44,726 bases of DNA from contig JAIULZ010000015.1 of assembly GCA_022565805.1 (NCBI GenBank), positions 1-44,726 of the forward strand. Reading direction: 5' to 3'. Both the position numbers and the translations under genes were made by a program. This document shows, piece after piece, positions 8,673-18,206 of this stretch. The DNA is from Balneolales bacterium (GTDB lineage Bacteria; Bacteroidota; Rhodothermia; Balneolales; Cyclonatronaceae). Under the pieces are notes generated by a model, which made no database searches, was not told where the DNA came from, and saw only the letters and a list, made by a program, of their open reading frames with translations. The first letter of the stretch is position 1, and each line of letters begins with the position of its first letter.

Positions 8673-8706
8673 AAAAAGGGCCGCACCTTTACACAGGCCG
8701 GCCCTT
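8673..8706 (-). terminator. Rho-independent terminator of the sdhCAB operon
   Basis: AAGGGCCG (8676-8683) pairs with CGGCCCTT (8699-8706). On the minus strand the stem is followed by a T-rich run (CTTTTTCTTT), so it works for the sdh genes, 20 bp beyond the sdhB stop. Confidence 0.85.
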
Positions 8707-8726
8707 CAATTTTAAAGTATGAGATT

Positions 8727-9485
8727 TTAGCCTAATACTGCTTTTACATACTCTGTACGCATGTTTGCGATAGCGGTAATAGAAATACCAACCGGGCAAA
8801 CGGCTTCGCATTCTGCAAAATTAGAACAATCGCCAAAGCCTTCTTTTTCCATTTGGTCTACCATAGCAATTACCCGCTTTTTACGCTCTGGCGCACCTTG
8901 CGGGAGCCTTGAGAGCTGGGAAACCTTAGCACCTGTAAACAGAGACGCTGAGGAGTTCGGGCAAGCAGCCACACATGCGCCACATCCAATACAAACGGCA
9001 TAATCCATAGCGCTGTCTGAATCTGGCTTCGAAATCGGGATTGCATTGGCATCCGGTGCATTTCCGGTAGATACAGAAATATAACCACCGGCAGACATAA
9101 TACGGTCGAAGGCATTACGATCTACTACCAGATCTTTAATTATCGGGAAAGCAGTTGCTCTCCAGGGTTCGATAGTAATTGTTTCGCCATCTTTAAAATG
9201 GCGCATATGCAGCTGACAAGCAGCTGTAAGCATTTCAGGGCCGTGTGGCACGCCATTAATAACGAGGTTACAGGACCCGCAAATTCCTTCACGACAATCG
9301 TGATCAAATTCGATAGGCTCTTTTTTATCTTTCATGAGACGCTCATTTAACACATCGAGCATTTCCAGAAAAGACATATGCGTATTAACTTCATCAAGAG
9401 TATAGTCTTCAAAGAAACCCTTAGCCTGAGGGCCATCTTGTCTCCATACCTTGAGGTGTACTTTAATTAAATCTGTTGAACTCAT
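8727..9485 (-). CDS. sdhB: Succinate dehydrogenase / fumarate reductase iron-sulfur subunit
   Basis: SdhB passes electrons from the flavin of SdhA to quinone in the membrane subunit (TCA cycle and respiratory complex II). The 252-residue protein has ligands for three clusters. C64, C69, C72 and C90 ([10 protein letters not shown] and TAACQ) fit the [2Fe-2S] site. C165, C168, C171 and C175 ([12 protein letters not shown]), with C220, C226 and C230, supply the [4Fe-4S] and [3Fe-4S] sites. Nothing is missing. It is the last gene of sdhCAB, 15 bp after sdhA, and is followed by a strong terminator. Confidence 0.96.
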   Translation of the reverse strand: MSSTDLIKVHLKVWRQDGPQAKGFFEDYTLDEVNTHMSFLEMLDVLNERLMKDKKEPIEFDHDCREGICGSCNLVINGVPHGPEMLTAACQLHMRHFKDGETITIEPWRATAFPIIKDLVVDRNAFDRIMSAGGYISVSTGNAPDANAIPISKPDSDSAMDYAVCIGCGACVAACPNSSASLFTGAKVSQLSRLPQGAPERKKRVIAMVDQMEKEGFGDCSNFAECEAVCPVGISITAIANMRTEYVKAVLG

Positions 9486-9500
9486 AATAACTTTAAAACC

Positions 9501-11441
9501 TTATTTGTAACTACGCTGAGTGAGTTTTACATTTTCGAATTCCAGAGGTTCGCGGTGCTCTACCGGCTCTGCATCTTTGCCTTTAAACTCCCAGGCAGAT
9601 ACATGAGAATAGTTTTCATCATCGCGCTTTGCTTCGCCTTCCGGAGTTTGAGACTCAAGGCGGAAGTGACCACCACAAGACTCTTTTCTTTCAAGTGCAT
9701 CGCGTGCCATGAGCTCGCCTAATTCGAGGAAGTCTGCAACACGCAGGGCATACTCGAGGTATTTATTGTAGGTTGCAGCTTTCCCGGGAACAAACACGTC
9801 TGTCCAGAATTCTTTACGAAGTGCCTGTATTTCTGCAATTGCCTGTTTAAGACCATCTTCATCGCGAGACATTCCCACTTTATCCCACATAATTTTACCA
9901 AGCTGCCTGTGGAAATCGAGAATTGTTTTTGATCCTTTTATGGACAAAAGCTTAGATATTTCTTCTGTAATTTCTTTTTCGACCTGATCAAATGCCGCAT
10001 GGTCGGTAGTAATCTGACCGGGCTTTGTTTCTGCAAGATAATTCCCGATAGTGTAAGGAATCACAAAATAGCCATCCGCCAAACCTTGCATAAGCGCCGA
10101 AGCACCAAGTCTGTTTGCGCCATGATCCGAGAAATTAGCTTCACCGAGGGCAAATAGTCCGGGTACAGTCGTCATCAAATTGTAATCTACCCAAAGACCA
10201 CCCATTGTATAGTGTACGGCCGGATAAATACGCATTGGTAATTTGTATGGGTTGTCGTCTGTGATTTTGTGGTACATATCAAACAGGTTACCATATCTGT
10301 CCCTAATTGCGTCTTCGCCATCGCGCTTAATCGCATCACGGAAATCAAGGTAAACAGCCAGACCTGTTTCGCCAACACCGCGGCCTTCATCACAAACTAT
10401 TTTTGCGTTTCTGGAAGCTACGTCGCGTGGTACGAGGTTACCAAAACTTGGGTAAATACGCTCGAGATAATAATCTCTTTCGTCTTCAGGGATTTCGTTG
10501 GGATGCCGCTTATCATTCACTTTCTTGGGAACCCAAACGCGTCCGTCGTTTCTCAACGACTCGCTCATAAGTGTAAGCTTAGACTGATATTCGCCTGATA
10601 CTGGTATGCAGGTTGGGTGAATTTGTGTAAAGCTTGGGTTTGCAAACAAGGCACCCTTACGATGGCAACGCCATGCGGCTGTAACGTTCGAGTTTTTTGC
10701 ATTTGTTGAAAGGTAAAAAACGTTTCCATAGCCACCAGTGCAAAGAAGTACTGCGTCTGCTGCGTGTCTGTTAATCTTACCTGTAACAAGATTTCTGGAA
10801 ATAATGCCTTTAGCCTCGCCATCCACAGTAACAAGTTCGAGCATTTCTTCGCGGGTATGAACCGCAACTTTGCCCGACTTCATAGATTTCATGAGAGCGG
10901 AATAAGCGCCCAACAGCAACTGCTGCCCGGTTTGGCCGCGGGCGTAAAAAGTGCGCGAAAGCTGAGCACCACCGAAAGAGCGGTTTGTAAGAGTTCCGCC
11001 ATACTCTCTGGCAAATGGAACCCCTTGAGCCACGCACTGATCGATAATGCTGTTGCTTACTTCGGCCAGGCGATAAACATTTGCCTCGCGCGAGCGGTAA
11101 TCGCCACCTTTAACCGTATCATAAAAAAGTCTCCAGATACTGTCGCCATCATTTTGGTAATTTTTTGCGGCATTAATTCCACCCTGAGCGGCAATACTAT
11201 GTGCTCTTCGGGCAGAATCTTGTATGCAAAAAGCTTTTACGTTATAACCAAGTTCGCCAAGAGAAGCAGCAGCAGATGCACCTGCAAGACCTGTACCTAC
11301 AACAATAATATTGTATTTACGCTTATTGCTTGGGTTAACAAGTTTAATATTATTTTTATGGGTAGACCATTTTTTTTCTACTGGTCCGGTCGGGATTTTA
11401 TTATCCCAGTTGAAAGTGTATTTCTTATCTGCGACTTCCAT
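9501..11441 (-). CDS. sdhA: Succinate dehydrogenase / fumarate reductase flavoprotein subunit
   Basis: SdhA oxidises succinate to fumarate. The 646 residues match the Bacteroidota-type subunit, which is longer than the proteobacterial one. The FAD-binding fold begins with [18 protein letters not shown] (45-62), and H81 in [11 protein letters not shown] is the expected site of covalent FAD attachment. The active-site stretches [17 protein letters not shown] and [10 protein letters not shown] are intact, as is [10 protein letters not shown] near the C-terminal side of the flavin domain. The start codon directly follows the sdhC stop (TAAATG), which means coupled translation. Direction in the cell (succinate oxidation or fumarate reduction) cannot be told from sequence. 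Confidence 0.97.
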   Translation of the reverse strand: MEVADKKYTFNWDNKIPTGPVEKKWSTHKNNIKLVNPSNKRKYNIIVVGTGLAGASAAASLGELGYNVKAFCIQDSARRAHSIAAQGGINAAKNYQNDGDSIWRLFYDTVKGGDYRSREANVYRLAEVSNSIIDQCVAQGVPFAREYGGTLTNRSFGGAQLSRTFYARGQTGQQLLLGAYSALMKSMKSGKVAVHTREEMLELVTVDGEAKGIISRNLVTGKINRHAADAVLLCTGGYGNVFYLSTNAKNSNVTAAWRCHRKGALFANPSFTQIHPTCIPVSGEYQSKLTLMSESLRNDGRVWVPKKVNDKRHPNEIPEDERDYYLERIYPSFGNLVPRDVASRNAKIVCDEGRGVGETGLAVYLDFRDAIKRDGEDAIRDRYGNLFDMYHKITDDNPYKLPMRIYPAVHYTMGGLWVDYNLMTTVPGLFALGEANFSDHGANRLGASALMQGLADGYFVIPYTIGNYLAETKPGQITTDHAAFDQVEKEITEEISKLLSIKGSKTILDFHRQLGKIMWDKVGMSRDEDGLKQAIAEIQALRKEFWTDVFVPGKAATYNKYLEYALRVADFLELGELMARDALERKESCGGHFRLESQTPEGEAKRDDENYSHVSAWEFKGKDAEPVEHREPLEFENVKLTQRSYK

Positions 11442-12134
11442 TTACAAGCCTCCGTTAATAAATATATAGAGTGGTATTGCTAAAAAACCGAGCGAAAGCA
11501 ACAGGGCAACGATGCCTCCGACCGTGTAAAGAACAGGCGTTAGTTTAGGATTTTTTGCTCCAAGAGAAATAAAAGCGCTCCAAACTCCATGCTTAAGGTG
11601 CACGCCAATTAGCACCATAACAAAAGTATAGGCTGCAACAATCCATGGATTCTGAAATGCTTCAGAAACATGTCTGGCAAGGTCTACCATTTCTGTACCC
11701 TCTACCATGTATGTTTCCGGGCTAAACAGGTGGTATTTAAAGTGCATTACGTGCAGTACTACGAACAGCAGAATAATGCTACCGGAAATAAGCATCGATG
11801 TTGAAGCGAAGTTTTGCTTGCTGGGTCCGCCTTGTGATTTGTAGTACTTGTAGTTTTCCGGACGCGCCCTCTTTTTTTTCAGATAAATACTAACACCAAG
11901 GTAGGCATGAGTTAAAAACAGGATTACAAGAATAATTTCGGCTATCCAAAGCAAGGGACCAAGACTGTGCAGAAAATCTGCATACAAATTAAACGATTCC
12001 CCGCCGTCGGGAATAAAGAGTGAGAGATTGCCGGAAAGGTGAGCTACAAGAAAAAGTGTCAAGAAGATACCGGTAAGACCGGTTAAAATTTTGCGCCCAA
12101 CCTGCGACTGCAGAGCATTTGCAATTGTTGACAT
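11442..12134 (-). CDS. sdhC: Succinate dehydrogenase cytochrome b subunit
   Basis: The single membrane anchor of a type-B-like complex II, 230 residues with five predicted transmembrane helices (about 16-38, 60-84, 113-132, 163-182, 203-226). Candidate haem ligands are H32, H76, H128 and H179 or H182, which would support two haems b as in the Bacteroidota/Bacillus-type enzyme. It is the first gene of the operon and its stop abuts the sdhA start. The 350-bp region upstream is shared with the divergent yigZ-like gene and must contain the promoter. Confidence 0.93.
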   Translation of the reverse strand: MSTIANALQSQVGRKILTGLTGIFLTLFLVAHLSGNLSLFIPDGGESFNLYADFLHSLGPLLWIAEIILVILFLTHAYLGVSIYLKKKRARPENYKYYKSQGGPSKQNFASTSMLISGSIILLFVVLHVMHFKYHLFSPETYMVEGTEMVDLARHVSEAFQNPWIVAAYTFVMVLIGVHLKHGVWSAFISLGAKNPKLTPVLYTVGGIVALLLSLGFLAIPLYIFINGGL

Positions 12135-12484
12135 CAGTGAAATAATGGCTTAATGTTGAAGTTTATTCGAATACATATATTAATAATATAATAATTGAGC
12201 AGGCATTATGCGTATAACCAAGACTTGAAATTACCAATTTGTAATGCTTCTTAATAATCTAATGCCAGTATGCGAAATTAAAAATAAAAAATAGTACTTA
12301 GTTCTGAAATATAGGTTTCTGGAAAATACTCCTAAATAATAGTAAATTAAAGGCTCTTTTGCACGTAAATTATGGAGAATGGAGCTTTTTTAACGCTACT
12401 TTGGCTACAAAATTTCGACGTTTATTCCGGTCATTCACAAGCTCAACTGCCGCAAGCATTAATTAAATTATTTTTTACTCCGCG
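12135..12484. other. Divergent promoter region between sdhC and yigZ-like gene
   Basis: A very AT-rich 350-bp stretch with runs such as TATATTAATAATATA close to sdhC. It should hold the promoters for both directions. No reliable -33/-7 or -35/-10 pair, operator or riboswitch could be picked out. A short ORF starting at 12372 overlaps the yigZ-like gene in another frame and is not considered real. Confidence 0.5.
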
Positions 12485-13120
12485 ATGTCGCAAACATACC
12501 GACTGGTCCAAAATCATGTTAGTTTTGAGCAAAAAATACAGGGGTCACGTTTCCTTTCCTTCGCTATTAGATGTGATAGCAGAGAAGCTTTTGACCATGA
12601 AATTTCGGCTCTAAAAAAAGAACACTTCACCGCAACACATCACTGTTATGCTTGGCGGATAAACCCGTTTAAAACAGAGGAGTTTTCGCAGGATGATGGC
12701 GAACCTTCCGGCACAGCGGGAATGCCTATATTGAATGAACTTAGGTCCCGGAATTTTTGCAATACGGGTATTGTGGTTATTCGCTACTATGGCGGCACAA
12801 AACTCGGGAAAAGCGGGTTAATTCACGCCTATGGCTCTTCAGCAAAAATGGCGCTAGACCAAGCAGATTTATCTGAGCTACAAGCAGGGTTTTTGCACAA
12901 ACTTAGCTTTCCTTATGAACATAAACGCTTAATCGACGATATTGTAAAGGACTCGGACGCCACCATAGCTGATCAGGTTTTTACCCAGCATATTACCTAC
13001 AAAATTAAAATTGCAACTAATATGGTAGATCGTTTTACAGAATCTGTCGACAAACTATCATATCTTGGACTCACTTTACACAAACTGGGCCCGACTCTCA
13101 TTGAGTCTCCGATTAGCTGA
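12485..13120 (+). CDS. YigZ/IMPACT family protein
   Basis: A 211-residue cytoplasmic protein of the UPF0029 (IMPACT/YigZ) family. The N-terminal domain carries DDGEPSGTAGMPIL (70-83) and RYYGGTKLGKSGLIHAYG (100-117), the family signatures. The C-terminal domain (about 140-205) has the ferredoxin-like DUF1949-type layout. In eukaryotes IMPACT relieves GCN2 kinase; the bacterial role is unsettled. It stands alone, divergent from sdhCAB, with 276 bp to the next gene. Confidence 0.9.
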   Translation: MSQTYRLVQNHVSFEQKIQGSRFLSFAIRCDSREAFDHEISALKKEHFTATHHCYAWRINPFKTEEFSQDDGEPSGTAGMPILNELRSRNFCNTGIVVIRYYGGTKLGKSGLIHAYGSSAKMALDQADLSELQAGFLHKLSFPYEHKRLIDDIVKDSDATIADQVFTQHITYKIKIATNMVDRFTESVDKLSYLGLTLHKLGPTLIESPIS

Positions 13121-13223
13121 GTAGTTGAATAGCTGAATTTCACCTGTTTACGCTAATTCCCTTAAAGAAACGGTGCTATGTGTCTGTTGGGTTAATTGAT
13201 GTTTGGGTATTTATAACAGACCA

Positions 13224-13252
13224 CCCGAAAGCATTGCAAATATCGTTTCGGG
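13224..13252. other. Hairpin in the yigZ-like / pduO gap
   Basis: CCCGAAA (13224-13230) pairs with TTTCGGG (13246-13252) around a 15-base loop, about 105 bp after the yigZ-like stop. No T-run follows, so a terminator is uncertain. No B12-box was found near it although the next gene is cobalamin-related. Confidence 0.35.
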
Positions 13253-13352
13253 GCCCGTTCCGCTTTGAACAATGCTGAGGTATTAGAGTTGAAATTTATT
13301 CATTTGTAATTATTACCATTTACTTACACAAGCTGAAAAAAAATCCTCCATA

Positions 13353-13381
13353 TTGAGAACTGATTCACCTTTTTATATTAA
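13353..13381 (+). promoter_or_regulatory. Candidate sigma70-type promoter of the pduO-SGNH unit
   Basis: TTGAGA (13353-13358) and TATTAA (13376-13381) are separated by 17 bp. The predicted transcript would begin only about 10 bases before the ATG at 13397, giving a very short leader. Confidence 0.35.
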
Positions 13382-13396
13382 ACATTTTACTACTAC

Positions 13397-13939
13397 ATGA
13401 AAATTTACACTAAAACCGGCGACAAAGGACAAACATCTCTTTTTGGAGGGCAGCGGGTCGCCAAAAACTCCATAAGAATTGAAACCTACGGCACTGCCGA
13501 TGAGCTAAATTCTTTTATCGGTCTGGCGCGAAGCTATGGTCTCACCGATCGTAACGAAGAAATTGCCACAGACTTACAGAATATGCTTTTTGTTCTGGGC
13601 GCCGATTTAGCCACACCGCCAGAAAAAAAGGCGAAGATAGATCGTATTTCTGCAAGTCATATAGACAACCTGGAAAGCTACATAGATGAAATAACGGCTC
13701 AGCTACAACCGCTTCGGTATTTTGTCTTGCCAACAGGTACCAAAACAGCTTCTGCCCTGCATATTGCGCGTACCGTTTGCAGAAGAGCAGAGCGCATTTG
13801 CATTGAAGCAAGACAAACCGAGGATATTTCAGAAGAGATTATCATTTATCTTAATCGATTATCGGATTTACTTTTTACAATGGCCAGGCTCGAAAACGAG
13901 ACCTCGGATGTGCAGGAAACCAAATGGATAGTTCGTTAA
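13397..13939 (+). CDS. Cob(I)yrinic acid a,c-diamide / cob(I)alamin adenosyltransferase, PduO type
   Basis: Makes adenosylcobalamin by transferring the adenosyl group of ATP to cob(I)alamin. The 180-residue protein has the PduO signatures: YTKTGDKGQTSLFGG (4-18), the ATP loop TADELNSFIG (33-42), VCRRAER (127-133) and YLNRLSDLLF (151-160). One small departure is FVLPTGT where many relatives have FILPGG. It is 6 bp ahead of a large SGNH-hydrolase gene and likely co-transcribed with it. No cobalamin synthesis gene or B12 riboswitch is in the window, so it may salvage imported corrinoids. Confidence 0.93.
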   Translation: MKIYTKTGDKGQTSLFGGQRVAKNSIRIETYGTADELNSFIGLARSYGLTDRNEEIATDLQNMLFVLGADLATPPEKKAKIDRISASHIDNLESYIDEITAQLQPLRYFVLPTGTKTASALHIARTVCRRAERICIEARQTEDISEEIIIYLNRLSDLLFTMARLENETSDVQETKWIVR

Positions 13940-13945
13940 ACGATT

Positions 13946-15955
13946 ATGGCGCTCACTACCAAGCAGAAAGCTTACATCACAAAACATAAGGTTAACAAGT
14001 CTGCAAAGACTATAGCTGCAGATCTTAAACTTAATGTAGCCGAAGTTAATGAGTTTATCCTTAGCCAGAGTGAGGAAAGCAAACCCGATTCGGCACCCCA
14101 AAAAAAGAAGCAGCTTATTTTTACCGTAATTATGCTGCTTATCCCCGTCTTGTTTTTTGCTTCTCTCGAAATTGGCCTCAGGCTGGGTAATTATCGGGGC
14201 GACCTTTCCCTTTTTGTAGTCCCTAAGTCTTTGGATGGTAAATACGTAGTTCCTAATCCCAACTTCACTTCTCGTTATTTTTTTAGCACGCAGTCTAACC
14301 CGAGCCCATCCGACGATGTATTTCTTTTTGATAAACCCGAAAATAGTTTTCGTGTTTTTGTGATGGGTGGCTCTACGGCTAACGGCTATCCTTACGGGTT
14401 TAACGGTAGCTTTAGCCGTGTATTTCGGGATGCCTTGCAGGATGTAATGTACGACAGGCACGTAGAAGTGGTTAATGTGGCAACTTCGGCCATTAATACC
14501 TACAGTCTGTACGACCAAATTCGCGAAATTTTGCACTACGAACCCGACGCTATACTTGTCTATTCGGGTCATAACGAATATTATGGCGCGCTTGGTGTCG
14601 GCTCTTCCGAAACATTTGGTGCTTTTCCCGGATTTGTCCGCCTGTATTTGGGATTACAGCGATATAAAACGTTTTTACTAATACGCGACGGTATTACCAG
14701 AATGGCTTCTTTATTTGCCAGACCTACCGAAATGCAGCGTACCGGCACGCTTATGCAGCGTATGGTAGCTCAGCAGCAAATACCGCTCGACAGCGATATC
14801 TACCAGCTTGGCAAGAATCAGTTTGAAAGTAACCTTAACGCAATCATGAAGCGTTTTGGAAGAAAAGATATTCCCGTTTTCATAGGTAGTCTTACCAGTA
14901 ACCTTAAAGATCATGCTCCTTTCTTATCGGTTGCCTACAACGATCACCCGCCAGCGGCAGATGTATTCAACGAGGCTCTGAGAGCCTATTCTAATGAGCA
15001 ATATGATGAAGCCAGACAAGGTTTCATTCGCGCCAAAGACCTGGATGCACTACGTTTCCGGGCTCCTGAATCGTTTAACGAAATCATTTACAGAACATCG
15101 AACCGGCATTCAAATGTTACTTTTGTTCCGGTTTCAGAATATTTCACGGATGCCAGCACAAACGGAATTGTTGGGTTTGAGCTCATGCTCGAGCACCTTC
15201 ATCCTAACCTTTCCGGTTACCATCTAATGGCACAAGCCTATCTGGAAACTTTCGTACAAACATTTATGAGTGGAGAATCTGGCCGCTTGAATCCTGATTG
15301 GGAATACTACCGCGGAAGAATGCAAATAACTGAATTAGATGAGCGCATTGGGGATCATCGCATAAAGTTACTAATGAATAGTTGGCCGTTTCGGGAATCA
15401 AGAGACCCGTTTGGTTACCCAAGAAACTATAGATTTACATCAGAAGCCGACAGTATGGCTTTCTTAGTGGTTCATGAAAGCAAAAGGTGGGATCAGGCCA
15501 AAGTTGAGCTCGCCACTATTTATGAGCGAACGAATCGTCCACATCTTGCCCTGGCAGAATATCACGGACTAATGCGGGCGCAGCCATTTAACGACAGCCC
15601 TTTCTTGTTTGCCGCACGTATATGGTTAGCCCAAAATAATTTTGTTGAAGCCAGGCCCCTACTCGAACAGGCTTTGGCCATAGAAACATCGGCGTTTGCA
15701 TCCAGAATGCTTGGAGCTATAGAAGTCGATTCCGGCAACATAGATATTGGCATAGAGCTTTTGGAACAATCTCTTAAAATAGAGTCACGGGATGCTCAGG
15801 CACTGTTTAACCTGTCGGGCGCCTATGGGCTTAAGCGCGATTTCTCTAAAGCAGATGAAGTTTTGCGTAGGCTGGAATCTATAGACCCCAATTTCCCGGG
15901 TGCAAGACAATGGAGACAACAGCTGGATGCGCATCTCAGAAACAGTTCACGCTAA
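13946..15955 (+). CDS. Membrane-anchored SGNH-hydrolase-like protein with TPR tail
   Basis: A 669-residue protein in three parts. Residues 1-40 look like a small helix-turn-helix-type domain (AKTIAADLKLNVAEVNEFI). One transmembrane helix lies at about 57-75. An SGNH fold follows: probable nucleophile S143 in VMGGSTANG, N210 in SGHNEYYG and H419 in EHLHPN, where E416 takes the place of the usual Asp of DxxH. A helical tetratricopeptide region covers about 500-665. SGNH enzymes cleave or transfer acyl groups on sugars and lipids; envelope polysaccharide acetylation is a reasonable guess only. The 6-bp gap suggests co-transcription with the PduO-type gene. Confidence 0.75.
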   Translation: MALTTKQKAYITKHKVNKSAKTIAADLKLNVAEVNEFILSQSEESKPDSAPQKKKQLIFTVIMLLIPVLFFASLEIGLRLGNYRGDLSLFVVPKSLDGKYVVPNPNFTSRYFFSTQSNPSPSDDVFLFDKPENSFRVFVMGGSTANGYPYGFNGSFSRVFRDALQDVMYDRHVEVVNVATSAINTYSLYDQIREILHYEPDAILVYSGHNEYYGALGVGSSETFGAFPGFVRLYLGLQRYKTFLLIRDGITRMASLFARPTEMQRTGTLMQRMVAQQQIPLDSDIYQLGKNQFESNLNAIMKRFGRKDIPVFIGSLTSNLKDHAPFLSVAYNDHPPAADVFNEALRAYSNEQYDEARQGFIRAKDLDALRFRAPESFNEIIYRTSNRHSNVTFVPVSEYFTDASTNGIVGFELMLEHLHPNLSGYHLMAQAYLETFVQTFMSGESGRLNPDWEYYRGRMQITELDERIGDHRIKLLMNSWPFRESRDPFGYPRNYRFTSEADSMAFLVVHESKRWDQAKVELATIYERTNRPHLALAEYHGLMRAQPFNDSPFLFAARIWLAQNNFVEARPLLEQALAIETSAFASRMLGAIEVDSGNIDIGIELLEQSLKIESRDAQALFNLSGAYGLKRDFSKADEVLRRLESIDPNFPGARQWRQQLDAHLRNSSR

Positions 15956-15987
15956 TAAAGCCGATGAAATTACTTTAGCTTTATTAG
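15952..15987. terminator. Hairpin overlapping the SGNH-gene stop codon
   Basis: CTAATAAAGC (15952-15961) pairs perfectly with GCTTTATTAG (15978-15987); the first arm includes the TAA stop. It has no T-run after it, so it could be a transcript-end stabiliser rather than a classical terminator. Confidence 0.4.
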
Positions 15988-16495
15988 TTCGAACTGCAGT
16001 ACAGGTGGATAGCAAACATTAATCTGGGTTAATAAATACTAAATCAACTTTGGCAGTTCAAATTACAGAATTGGCAAAATGGATGTTTAATCCGAAATTT
16101 GGGCAGCCTATCATTTGATTGTGGGCTTTTTGAGCGTGCGAGATTATTACTTTCATGTGTTTAGATAGTAAGTTCCCTTATTAAAAAACAGCCTGGCCAG
16201 GGCTTATTTCTGTTTTTTTACCCCCGGATTTCGGACTGTAAAAAGTTGAGATAATTATTTTAAACTTCGATAATTGAGTTTTTATCCAATGTTTTCTTAC
16301 TTTCTCAACCCGTTCTTTGCATAGTACCGGGGCAATTCTGCTTTACCTTTATTTATTTCTTTTGTGAGTAATCTACATTTAGCGTCTGTAACATAGAAAG
16401 CTTAGAATGCTTATTTCCTGCAATATCATACTTATTTTTTAGTCTGCTTTTTTCTTGTAAGCAGTAAATATTATTTTTTTTAAAATGTACATCTT
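15988..16495. other. Gene-free stretch before glmM
   Basis: About 510 bp without a credible ORF. It contains the hairpin at 16183-16219 and, close to glmM, CTGCTT paired with AAGCAG near 16443-16464 followed by an AT-only run. The glmM promoter should be here but no clear elements were recognised. Confidence 0.5.
16183..16219. terminator. Bidirectional terminator-like hairpin
   Basis: AAAAAACAG (16183-16191) pairs with CTGTTTTTTT (16210-16219), and a further AGCC/GGCT pair lies within the loop. The A-run on one side and T-run on the other fit a Rho-independent terminator usable in either direction, about 230 bp beyond the SGNH gene. Confidence 0.6.
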
Positions 16496-17839
16496 ATGGC
16501 TTTAATGGTATCCGTTTCCGGAATTAGAGGAATATTTGGCACAGACCTGAACCCCGAAAACCTGGCCCGCTACAGCGCGGCTTTTGGTCAATGGGCCGGA
16601 AAGGGATCAACTGTTGTTTTAGGCAGAGATACACGGGTTACAGGCGAGCTTTGTGAGCGAGTAGTATCTGCGGCGCTGCAATCAGTAGGCTGTAACGTGG
16701 TAAACCTGGGTGTCGCCCCCACGCCAACCGTTGCTATGGCTGTACTAAAACACAAGGCCTCTGGTGGTATAATACTTTCGGCAAGTCATAACCCTGCCGA
16801 ATGGAATGCCTTGAAAATGCTTAATAGTAAATCTGAGTTTTTAGATAGCGATGAAGGAAAGCAGGTCTTGGATATTGCAGCCTCCGGTAAAATAGAGTAT
16901 GCAGCATATAACGAAATTGGCGTAGTAACTACAGATGTACAGGCGCTGGAGTGGCATGTCGACAAAATTCTTGATCTCCCGTTCATAAACGCTGATGAAA
17001 TTAAGGCTGCAGGATTTACTGTGGCAATAGATGCGGTTAACGGAGCCGGATCAGAGTCTATACCTTATTTGCTGCAAAGACTTGGGGTAGAAAAAATCCA
17101 CAGATTGCACTGCACGCCCAATGGACTTTTCCCGCATAATCCCGAGCCTTTGCCCGAACATCTTGGTGAAATTTGCGAATTAATTCGTCAAAAAGGGGCT
17201 GACCTCGGCGTAATCACCGATCCCGATGCCGATCGTCTTGCACTGGCAGACAATAACGGTCGGCTTATGGGTGAAGAGTATACGCAGGCCGCCGCATTCG
17301 ATTTTTATTTGGGCCACAACAAAGGGGATGTTTGCACCAACCTTTCATCGTCTATGATTTGCGATTTCGTAGCCGAAAAGCATGGGGTTAAATGTCACAG
17401 ATCGGCAGTTGGAGAAATTAATGTTGTAAAAGAAATGCGCGCAAAAGGTGCCGTTATAAGCGGTGAAGGTAATGGTGGCGTCATTTTGCCGGAGTTGCAT
17501 TCCGGTAGAGATGCGCTTGTGGGAATTGCGATGATGCTTCAGCTCATGGCAGACAAAAAGATTTCATCATCTGCCTACAGAGATTCTTTGCCCGACTATT
17601 TTATATCCAAGAATAAAATACAGCTGGAAAATATAAACGCAGACGATGTGCTCAAGCGGGTTATCGAAACCTATGCATCCTATAATCCGGATACGCGGGA
17701 TGGGGTTAAAATCGTACTTGAAGAGGGCTGGGTACATTTGAGGAAATCAAATACCGAGCCTATTATTCGTGTTTACTCAGAAAGCTCAAGCCCGGAAAAA
17801 GCCCGGGCACTAGCTCAACAGATTATTGATATAGTTTAA
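16496..17839 (+). CDS. glmM: Phosphoglucosamine mutase (GlmM-like)
   Basis: An alpha-D-phosphohexomutase of 447 residues, most likely converting glucosamine-6-phosphate to glucosamine-1-phosphate for cell-wall and LPS precursors. The phosphoserine is S97 in SASHNPAEWNALK. Metal ligands D242, D244 and D246 lie in TDPDADRL. The sugar-specificity loop is GEGNGG (323-328), and the phosphate site RKSNTEPIIRVY is near residue 420. The MVSVSGIRGIFG start is typical of the Bacteroidota form. Phosphomannomutase is the alternative, since members of this family are easily confused. It stands alone with long flanking gaps. Confidence 0.85.
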   Translation: MALMVSVSGIRGIFGTDLNPENLARYSAAFGQWAGKGSTVVLGRDTRVTGELCERVVSAALQSVGCNVVNLGVAPTPTVAMAVLKHKASGGIILSASHNPAEWNALKMLNSKSEFLDSDEGKQVLDIAASGKIEYAAYNEIGVVTTDVQALEWHVDKILDLPFINADEIKAAGFTVAIDAVNGAGSESIPYLLQRLGVEKIHRLHCTPNGLFPHNPEPLPEHLGEICELIRQKGADLGVITDPDADRLALADNNGRLMGEEYTQAAAFDFYLGHNKGDVCTNLSSSMICDFVAEKHGVKCHRSAVGEINVVKEMRAKGAVISGEGNGGVILPELHSGRDALVGIAMMLQLMADKKISSSAYRDSLPDYFISKNKIQLENINADDVLKRVIETYASYNPDTRDGVKIVLEEGWVHLRKSNTEPIIRVYSESSSPEKARALAQQIIDIV

Positions 17840-18206
17840 TTTCGCGTAACCCTAATTAAATTAATTGCCGGCAAAGTACTCTGCGAATCCGTATCAACCA
17901 CTATTATGATATTTCCCAGATGATAAAAAGAACGGGAGATTAAACCAAATATAAACGCTAAAATCCGGCACAATTGTGTTAATGTGCAAAAGCTATCTAG
18001 TCAACAAATTTGGTAAAGCTTTTTTAAATAAATGTTGATAAAATTTGGTGATGAGCTGTTTTTTCATATATTGCACATATATGTAAACAGATGTCCGTTT
18101 ATTTCAAACTCCACCAAAACACTTCTCAACACCAATCCTGTTTGAAGTTTCCTGTAAGAGAGTTATAGACATCTTCATCACTTTCCTCTACCTATTGCGT
18201 TCCATC
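17840..18206. other. glmM-lexA gap with candidate operator
   Basis: A 367-bp AT-rich stretch without ORFs. It carries the dyads at 18075-18101 described separately. Nothing else was recognised. Confidence 0.5.
18075..18101. promoter_or_regulatory. Candidate LexA operator / autoregulatory dyads
   Basis: Two adjoining dyads lie about 105-130 bp before the lexA ATG: the perfect palindrome ACATATATGT (18075-18084) and the 18-base sequence 18084-18101, in which TAAAC pairs with GTTTA and 7 of 9 positions are symmetric. LexA normally represses its own gene, and no LexA box is known to me for this group, so assignment is by position and symmetry. Confidence 0.35.

Noticed and set aside
10764-11483. 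239-residue ORF on the plus strand
   Set aside because: It lies fully antisense to sdhA and the end of sdhC, whose reading frames are strongly supported. Low-complexity Cys-rich translation with no family features.
12372-12614. 80-residue ORF before the yigZ-like gene
   Set aside because: It overlaps the true start in another frame and has no recognisable motif.
13121-13396. Possible cobalamin riboswitch before the PduO-type gene
   Set aside because: No B12-box or matching fold was seen; only a single 7-bp hairpin.
13868-14572. 234-residue ORF on the minus strand
   Set aside because: Antisense shadow of the PduO-type and SGNH genes, whose motifs are clear.
15980-15996. TTCGAAC-like string that recalls a tRNA T-loop
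   Set aside because: No acceptor stem, anticodon arm or CCA-type end could be built around it.
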